Below are positions 5,866-10,151 of a stretch of DNA of 10,151 nucleotides, one piece after another. Below the pieces are notes generated by a model. That model saw only the letters and a list, made by a program, of their open reading frames with translations. It was not told where the DNA came from and did no database searches. The stretch lies in assembly GCA_016291275.1 (NCBI GenBank), contig JAEEWY010000041.1, positions 1 through 10,151 of the forward strand, written 5' to 3'. Made by a program: the position numbers and the translations under genes. How positions within the stretch are numbered: position 1 is the first letter of the stretch; each line of letters opens with the position of its first letter. This stretch comes from Methanobrevibacter sp. (lineage in GTDB: Archaea; Methanobacteriota; Methanobacteria; Methanobacteriales; Methanobacteriaceae).

Positions 5866-6171
5866 CAAAACATCATCTTCATCAGGACCTAATCCTAAAA
5901 CAGTCACTGTAGATTTAGGCAATTGGGTTCTTCCTGCATCAGTCACCAAATAATATGCCACACCATGGGCTCTAGCAAGCTCCCTTAAATTATAAAGATC
6001 CTGCAATGAAGGTGCTTTTAAAACCACTTTTGCATAGGCCTCATTTTCCCATTTTCTGATTTTTGCCTTGTCAGCCTGTTTATATGCACCTATAGCAGCA
6101 TGGCAACATTGTGCAGCTATTTTTCCTTTTCCCATCTTGATGTCAGTTCTTACAATCATTACCTGTTTCAT
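5833..6171 (-). CDS. pth2: Peptidyl-tRNA hydrolase, archaeal/eukaryotic type (Pth2)
   Basis: A 112-residue Pth2, the usual length for the archaeal enzyme. It frees tRNA from peptidyl-tRNA that has dropped off ribosomes, in the cytoplasm. The whole domain is visible: MIVRTDIKMGKGKIAAQCCHAA (N-terminal strand and first helix with its lysines and conserved glutamine, around 5-26), the TDAGRTQ motif (77-83) and the TVTVLGLGP strand (88-96). The ATG at 6171 has only a weak GGGAT upstream. A minus-strand TATA-like sequence at about 6215-6225 predicts a leader of about 25 nt. It is divergent from ABCE1, another factor that deals with stalled or finished ribosomes, across a 244-bp spacer. Confidence 0.95.
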   Translation of the reverse strand: MKQVMIVRTDIKMGKGKIAAQCCHAAIGAYKQADKAKIRKWENEAYAKVVLKAPSLQDLYNLRELARAHGVAYYLVTDAGRTQLPKSTVTVLGLGPDEDDVLDKITGDLKLL

Positions 6172-6214
6172 TTAAATCCCAGTAAAATTAATTAAGAAAA
6201 TCATTTTCCTATTT

Positions 6215-6225
6215 TTTATATATTA
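6215..6225 (-). promoter_or_regulatory. Possible TATA box of pth2
   Basis: TAATATATAAA on the minus strand lies about 45 nt before the ATG, inside strongly AT-rich DNA. Confidence 0.4.
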
Positions 6226-6283
6226 TTTTTATATTAAACTCAAAATTATTTAAATTTAACCAAAAAACGACTAATAAATATTT

Positions 6284-6303
6284 AACAAATGGGAAACAAA
6301 TGG
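6284..6303. repeat. Tandem AACAAATGG repeat in the pth2-ABCE1 divergent spacer
   Basis: AACAAATGG occurs at 6284-6292 and 6295-6303, a period of 11 bp or about one helical turn, upstream of the probable ABCE1 TATA box (about 6350-6358). It may be a regulatory site. Confidence 0.3.
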
Positions 6304-6349
6304 AATTTAACAGTATTACACAAAATTATTATAAACTATTAAAAACAAA

Positions 6350-6358
6350 TTATATTTA
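6350..6358 (+). promoter_or_regulatory. Possible TATA box of ABCE1
   Basis: TTATATTTA in an A/T-rich region, giving a start near 6382 and a leader of about 34 nt that contains GGAG at 6407-6410. Confidence 0.35.
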
Positions 6359-6415
6359 TTATAAATTAATTAATCAAACTTATTATATTATTATTTTAGA
6401 GGAAACGGAGATAAA

Positions 6416-8191
6416 ATGAGTAGAATTTCTATTTTAGACAAGGACAAGTGCCAACCTAAAAAATGTAACTATGTATGTATGCACTATTGTCCTGGTGTAC
6501 GTATGGAAGAAGATACAATTGTAATTGATGAGAAGAGCAAAAAGCCTCTTATTTCAGAAGAATTATGTTCCGGATGCGGTATCTGTACCAACAGATGTCC
6601 ATTTGGTGCAGTCAGTGTTATCAATTTACCTGAAGCTCTTGATGAGCCTATTCACCGTTACGGCCAAAATGCATTTGAACTCTTTGGTTTGCCAACCCTT
6701 AAGGATGGAACCGTTCTTGGTTTGCTTGGTCAAAACGGTATCGGTAAGTCAACCATCATGAGAATATTGTCTGGAGAGCTTATCCCTAACCTTGGAAACT
6801 ATGAAGAGGAAGCAAGTTGGGACAAGGTTATCGAATACTATAAAGGATCAGCATTGCAAAACTACTTCAAATTGCTTCAAGCTGGCGAAATCAAGACAAT
6901 TCATAAGCCACAAATGGTGGACCAGCTTTCCAAAGTTGTTAAAGGAAATGTAAAGACATTGCTTTCAAATGTTGATGAAAGAAACAAGCTTGACGAAATA
7001 GTTGATGACCTTGACTTAAGAAACGTATTGGAACGTGACATGCAAAACTTAAGTGGTGGGGAACTTCAAAGAGTGGCAATAGCTGCTACAGTTCTTCGTG
7101 AAGGCGATTTCTACTACTTCGACGAACCTACCTCTTGGTTGGATGTGCGTCAAAGATTGAATGCTGTAAAAGTAATCCGTTCCCTTGCTGAAGCAGGCAA
7201 ATCCGTACTTGTAATTGAGCACGACTTAGCTACATTGGATGCTATGAGTGACAATGTGCATCTCCTTTACGGTGAACCTGGAGGATATGGTGTAGTAAGT
7301 GGAAATAAAGGTGTGAGAGTAGGAATCAATGCATACATCAATGGATTCTTGCAAGAGGAAAACGTAAGGATTAGAAAGCAACCTATCGAATTCAGCATCC
7401 GTCCGCCAACACCTGAAGATGACGGTGAAGTATTGAGTGAATACAGCGACCTTAAGAAGGAATACGATGGATTCACACTTGAGGCAGAAGCAGGTAAAAT
7501 TTACCATGACGAGATTGTAACTGCATTCGGTTCAAACGGTATCGGTAAGACCACATTCGCTAAGATATTGGCTGGAGTTGAAAAGGCAACTGAAGGCGAC
7601 ATCTTGGAAAAAGTGGATATTGCATACAAGCCACAATACATTGAATCTGACTTTGATGGAACCGCTCAGGAATTCCTTTATGCAAATGCTCCAACATACG
7701 GATCAAACATCTTCAATAGTGAAATCGGAAGACCTCTTGCTCTCGATAACTTGCTTGATAAAAAGGTAAAGAAACTAAGTGGTGGGGAGCTTCAAAGGCT
7801 TGCGCTTGCTGTAACATTATCACAAGATGCAGACATTTATCTTTTCGACGAACCTACTGCATTCCTGGATGTAGAGCAAAGGTTGATAGCTGCTAGAGTA
7901 ATTAGAAAGATTATTGAAAGCAGAAATGCGGCATCCTTGATTGTAGACCACGATATCGTATTTATCGATTACATTTCAGATAGGGCTATGGTATTCAGTG
8001 GAGAACCTGGACTCAATGGTATTGCTTCCAAACCAGCAGACCTTAGAACAAGCATGAACCAGTTCTTGGGAGACTTGGACATTACCTTTAGAAGAGATAA
8101 GGAAACCAAACGTCCTAGAGTGAATAAATATGACTCTTACCTTGACAGAGAACAGAAAGAGCAAGGCGAGTATTACTACTTGAAAGACTAA
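6416..8191 (+). CDS. abce1: Ribosome recycling ATPase ABCE1 (RNase L inhibitor homologue)
   Basis: A 591-residue ABCE1, full length and intact. It splits 70S ribosomes into subunits after termination or stalling, working with aPelota or aRF1 in the cytoplasm. The N-terminal iron-sulfur domain has eight cysteines (12, 17, 21, 25 and 51, 54, 57, 61) for two 4Fe-4S clusters. The first nucleotide-binding domain has Walker A GQNGIGKS (105-112), signature LSGGE (212-216), Walker B with Glu237 and switch His269. The second has GSNGIGKT (372-379), LSGGE (454-458), Glu479 and His512. There are no membrane segments, so it is not a transporter. The ATG is 5 nt after GGAG. Codons are those of a highly expressed gene. 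No clear terminator follows, so some readthrough into the exporter genes is possible. Confidence 0.98.
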   Translation: MSRISILDKDKCQPKKCNYVCMHYCPGVRMEEDTIVIDEKSKKPLISEELCSGCGICTNRCPFGAVSVINLPEALDEPIHRYGQNAFELFGLPTLKDGTVLGLLGQNGIGKSTIMRILSGELIPNLGNYEEEASWDKVIEYYKGSALQNYFKLLQAGEIKTIHKPQMVDQLSKVVKGNVKTLLSNVDERNKLDEIVDDLDLRNVLERDMQNLSGGELQRVAIAATVLREGDFYYFDEPTSWLDVRQRLNAVKVIRSLAEAGKSVLVIEHDLATLDAMSDNVHLLYGEPGGYGVVSGNKGVRVGINAYINGFLQEENVRIRKQPIEFSIRPPTPEDDGEVLSEYSDLKKEYDGFTLEAEAGKIYHDEIVTAFGSNGIGKTTFAKILAGVEKATEGDILEKVDIAYKPQYIESDFDGTAQEFLYANAPTYGSNIFNSEIGRPLALDNLLDKKVKKLSGGELQRLALAVTLSQDADIYLFDEPTAFLDVEQRLIAARVIRKIIESRNAASLIVDHDIVFIDYISDRAMVFSGEPGLNGIASKPADLRTSMNQFLGDLDITFRRDKETKRPRVNKYDSYLDREQKEQGEYYYLKD

Positions 8192-8244
8192 AAAATATAG
8201 TGCGATAAAAATTATTAAAATGAAATATCATTAACTTGGCAAGT

Positions 8245-8250
8245 GGTGAT
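8245..8250 (+). promoter_or_regulatory. Ribosome-binding site that fixes the exporter ATPase start
   Basis: GGTGAT lies 4 nt before the ATG at 8255. It overlaps two in-frame GTG codons (8243, 8246), which are therefore part of the ribosome-binding site rather than the start. Confidence 0.6.
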
Positions 8251-8254
8251 TTTT

Positions 8255-9127
8255 ATGAATAGCATTGTTTCCATAAAAAATATATCAAAAAAATTTGATA
8301 AGAATTATGTTTTAGATGGAGTTACAATCAATATCCCTAAAGGCTCAATTTGCGGTCTTGTTGGACCAAATGGGGCAGGGAAAACAACACTTCTAAGAAT
8401 TATCACATCACTGCAAAATGCAGATTCCGGCCAAGTTAATGTCAATGCTAATGTCTTTAGCGGGCTGATTGAAGAGCCTGCCTTATTTTATGAAATGAAT
8501 GCAAGCCAAAACATTACTCAACAACTGATTTTATATGGGCTTGAAAATGAATTCAATCCAAATGATTTCCTTGAATATGTTGGACTTGAAGATACAAACA
8601 ATAAAAAAGTGAAGCATTTTTCATTGGGAATGAAACAAAAGCTCGCAATTGCAATGATGCTTGTTGGAAATCCTGAATTAATCATTTTAGATGAACCCAT
8701 GAATGGATTGGATCCACAAGGGATCATTAGTCTAAGAAATCTAATTTTAAAATTAAATAAAGAAGGAGTGACTTTTTTAATTTCAAGCCATCTTCTTTAT
8801 GAACTTGAAAAAATAGCTACTGATTTTATTTTTATTAACCATGGAAAAATCATATCTGAAATGACAAGTGAGGAATTCTCAAATGCCAATAAAGGACATA
8901 TTCAATTGGAAGTCAATGATAGAGATTCATTTGAAAAGGCTATGAATGATTTAGAAATCCCATATGTGGAAGCAGACAATTTAAAAATGAACATCTTCTC
9001 CAATTATACAATTACTGATTTGATAATCAAACTCAATGACTATGGTTGCATTGTAACAAAATGCTTTAATGTTGAAACTAGTTTAGAAGAATTTTTTATA
9101 AGGTTGATGGATGAAAATGACAAATAG
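8255..9127 (+). CDS. ABC transporter ATP-binding protein, BcrA/lantibiotic-immunity type
   Basis: A 290-residue ABC ATPase that would energise export through the next gene's permease. Walker A is GPNGAGKT (37-44), the signature is the variant SLGMK (123-127, in place of LSGGQ), Walker B is LIILDEP (142-148) with Glu147, and the switch His is His179. The segment GLIEEPALFYEMNASQN (70-86) replaces the usual Q-loop glutamine by Glu. This segment and FSLGMKQK are typical of the BcrA-like group that includes bacitracin and lantibiotic self-protection ATPases. A C-terminal extension of about 85 residues follows. It starts 63 nt after ABCE1 and overlaps the permease start by 17 nt, so the two are translationally coupled. 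The codon use is more AT-rich and less biased than in ABCE1. The substrate is unknown. Confidence 0.9.
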   Translation: MNSIVSIKNISKKFDKNYVLDGVTINIPKGSICGLVGPNGAGKTTLLRIITSLQNADSGQVNVNANVFSGLIEEPALFYEMNASQNITQQLILYGLENEFNPNDFLEYVGLEDTNNKKVKHFSLGMKQKLAIAMMLVGNPELIILDEPMNGLDPQGIISLRNLILKLNKEGVTFLISSHLLYELEKIATDFIFINHGKIISEMTSEEFSNANKGHIQLEVNDRDSFEKAMNDLEIPYVEADNLKMNIFSNYTITDLIIKLNDYGCIVTKCFNVETSLEEFFIRLMDENDK

Positions 9128-9851
9128 AATTCTTAAAGCTGAATTGTACAAGATTTTTCATGAAAAATGGCTATATTTAGCTTGCTTTTTCATGATAGTA
9201 TTCTCTATTGGATTTATTCTCATGCAAAAGACAGCAATGTCATATACTGTTGGAATAAACAGGGTTGTCTTTTTACCAATGGTAATGTATGGAATTGTAA
9301 TTTCAGTATTAATCAGCGTTTTTGTATCTGAAGAATTCGATGACGGATTCATTAAAAACAAGATTATTGCCAATAATAATCGTAGAGAAATATATCTTAC
9401 AGGTTTGCTGTCAAACTTGATTGCATCATTAATAGTCTATATTATTACTGCTTTATTCACTTTGATTGTTTCATATTTCCTATTTTCAATAAATATCTCC
9501 ATTTGGGATTATGTTTCATATTTCATATTTGGAATTTTTATAATGCTTGTCTTCGTAGGAATATTCTATTTAATTTCAATAGCTGTTGGTAAGAAATCAA
9601 AGGCAATCATCATAAATATGGGATTGGCATTCATAATGTTGATTGCGGCTTTGATCGTGAATGGAATGTTAATGGCTGATAATAATCTATTTATAGAATT
9701 CCTATATAATTTAAATCCATATGGGCAAACAGCACAATTAACTTCAATGAAAAGTTTAGATATGAGAGAATCTATAAAAATTGATGCATTTCTCTTTATC
9801 ATATTTACTATATGTGGAATTAAATACTTCAATAAAAAAGATATTAATTAA
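9111..9851 (+). CDS. ABC-2 type permease, BcrB/lantibiotic-immunity-like
   Basis: A 246-residue integral membrane partner of the preceding ATPase. Six hydrophobic segments are visible, near 20-38, 52-72, 100-125, 135-158, 164-186 and 224-240. The cytoplasmic stretch SEEFDDGFIKNKIIANNNRREIYLTG (73-98) after the second segment resembles the coupling region of ABC-2 permeases, and LNPYGQ (201-206) lies in the last large loop. There is no soluble domain or signal peptide. The ATG at 9111 overlaps the ATPase gene; a second ATG at 9117 is possible. One ATPase plus one permease of this shape fits a homodimeric exporter or immunity pump. Whether it exports peptides, lipids or ions cannot be read from sequence. 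Confidence 0.85.
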   Translation: MKMTNRILKAELYKIFHEKWLYLACFFMIVFSIGFILMQKTAMSYTVGINRVVFLPMVMYGIVISVLISVFVSEEFDDGFIKNKIIANNNRREIYLTGLLSNLIASLIVYIITALFTLIVSYFLFSINISIWDYVSYFIFGIFIMLVFVGIFYLISIAVGKKSKAIIINMGLAFIMLIAALIVNGMLMADNNLFIEFLYNLNPYGQTAQLTSMKSLDMRESIKIDAFLFIIFTICGIKYFNKKDIN

Positions 9852-9853
9852 TA

Positions 9854-9882
9854 TTTTTTTAACTTTTTTTTAACTTTTTTTT
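9854..9882 (+). terminator. Triple T-tract terminator after the exporter operon
   Basis: Runs of seven, eight and eight T (9854-9860, 9864-9871, 9875-9882) separated by AAC, beginning two bases after the permease stop. Consecutive T tracts are the classic archaeal terminator and also act in tandem as a fail-safe. An AACTT/AAGTT pair frames the last tract. Confidence 0.75.
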
Positions 9883-9989
9883 AAGTTTTATAACATACAA
9901 ATTAATTTACATGAAATTACATGAAAATTATAAAAAAATAGTTTAAAATTGATTAAATTAAAAAATAAGAGAAAATAAGCATTTTAAAA

Positions 9990-10047
9990 AAATTATAAAA
10001 ATTAATAAAAAAAGAAAAAATAAACTAAATAATAAAATTATTTAGTT
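9990..10047 (-). terminator. Hairpin plus T tracts overlapping the aminotransferase stop codon
   Basis: AACTAAATAAT (10023-10033) and ATTATTTAGTT (10037-10047) form a perfect 11-bp stem with a 3-nt loop. On the minus strand the 5' arm contains the last codons and the TAA stop (10040-10038). T6 and T7 tracts follow the hairpin. Confidence 0.7.
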
Positions 10048-10151
10048 CTTAAAGCTTCAACAGCAAGTACAAATTCACGAGCAAATACCTTGACCTTTTC
10101 TGGGTCGATGGAATAACTTACTCTCAAGTAGTTATGGCCAAAGGTGTTACT
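10038..10151 (-). CDS. C-terminal end of a class I/II PLP-dependent aminotransferase (5' part outside window)
   Basis: Only the last 37 codons are present, ending in ALRTK. The segment FGHNYLRVSYSIDPEKVKVFA resembles the C-terminus of fold-type I aminotransferases, where the Arg of YLRVSYS binds the substrate carboxylate. A helix rich in charged residues follows, as is usual for the family. Aspartate aminotransferase or a related enzyme is likely, but the amino acid specificity cannot be told from this piece. Its terminator hairpin includes the stop codon. Confidence 0.72.
   Translation of the reverse strand, partial: SNTFGHNYLRVSYSIDPEKVKVFAREFVLAVEALRTK

Noticed and set aside
6725..8191. 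ABCE1 together with the next ATPase as a multi-ATPase transporter
   Set aside because: ABCE1 has the iron-sulfur domain and both recycling-type nucleotide domains and lacks membrane segments; only the later pair forms an exporter.
8243..8254. GTG at 8243 as the exporter ATPase start
   Set aside because: It overlaps the GGTGAT ribosome-binding site, which serves the ATG at 8255.

Overview
The window looks like chromosomal DNA of a methanogenic archaeon of the Methanobacteriaceae, most probably a Methanobrevibacter-like species. Evidence is the very AT-rich intergenic DNA, TATA boxes with short leaders, GGAG/GGTGAT ribosome-binding sites, T-tract terminators, and a purely archaeal gene set: aEF1B, Pth2-type peptidyl-tRNA hydrolase, ABCE1, a methanofuran-type amino acid kinase, a two-zinc-finger mini-protein and a DUF4013-like membrane protein. 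The genus is inference; no rRNA is present.

Layout. 1-728 (minus): 5' part of an NADP-dependent secondary alcohol dehydrogenase, with an inverted-repeat-rich promoter behind it. 1148-2482 (minus): aEF1B, a 53-residue two-zinc-finger protein and an MfnE-like kinase lie head to tail. The last has no ATG, GTG or TTG at its conserved N-terminus and seems to start at ATT. 2764-3807 (plus): an integral-membrane acyltransferase, divergent from the kinase. 3955-4818 (minus): an HSL-type esterase, convergent with the acyltransferase. 4917-5735 (plus): a DUF4013-like membrane protein. 5833-6171 (minus): Pth2. 6416-8191 (plus): ABCE1, the ribosome recycling factor, followed by 8255-9127 and 9111-9851, an overlapping BcrA/BcrB-like ABC exporter pair. 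10038-10151 (minus): the last 37 codons of a class I/II PLP aminotransferase.

How the genes fit together. There is a translation theme (aEF1B, zinc mini-protein, Pth2, ABCE1), a cofactor/energy theme (alcohol dehydrogenase, MfnE-like kinase) and an envelope theme (acyltransferase, esterase, DUF4013-like protein, exporter). The exporter resembles bacterial peptide-antibiotic self-protection transporters, which would suit life among bacteriocin producers.

The most distinctive structural signal is in the gene ends. Three minus-strand genes have perfect 8-11 bp inverted repeats that include the stop codon and run into T-rich DNA; a fourth gene has its hairpin directly after the stop, and two more have long T tracts at the stop. 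I found no CRISPR array, tRNA, rRNA, insertion sequence or obvious novel defence system.
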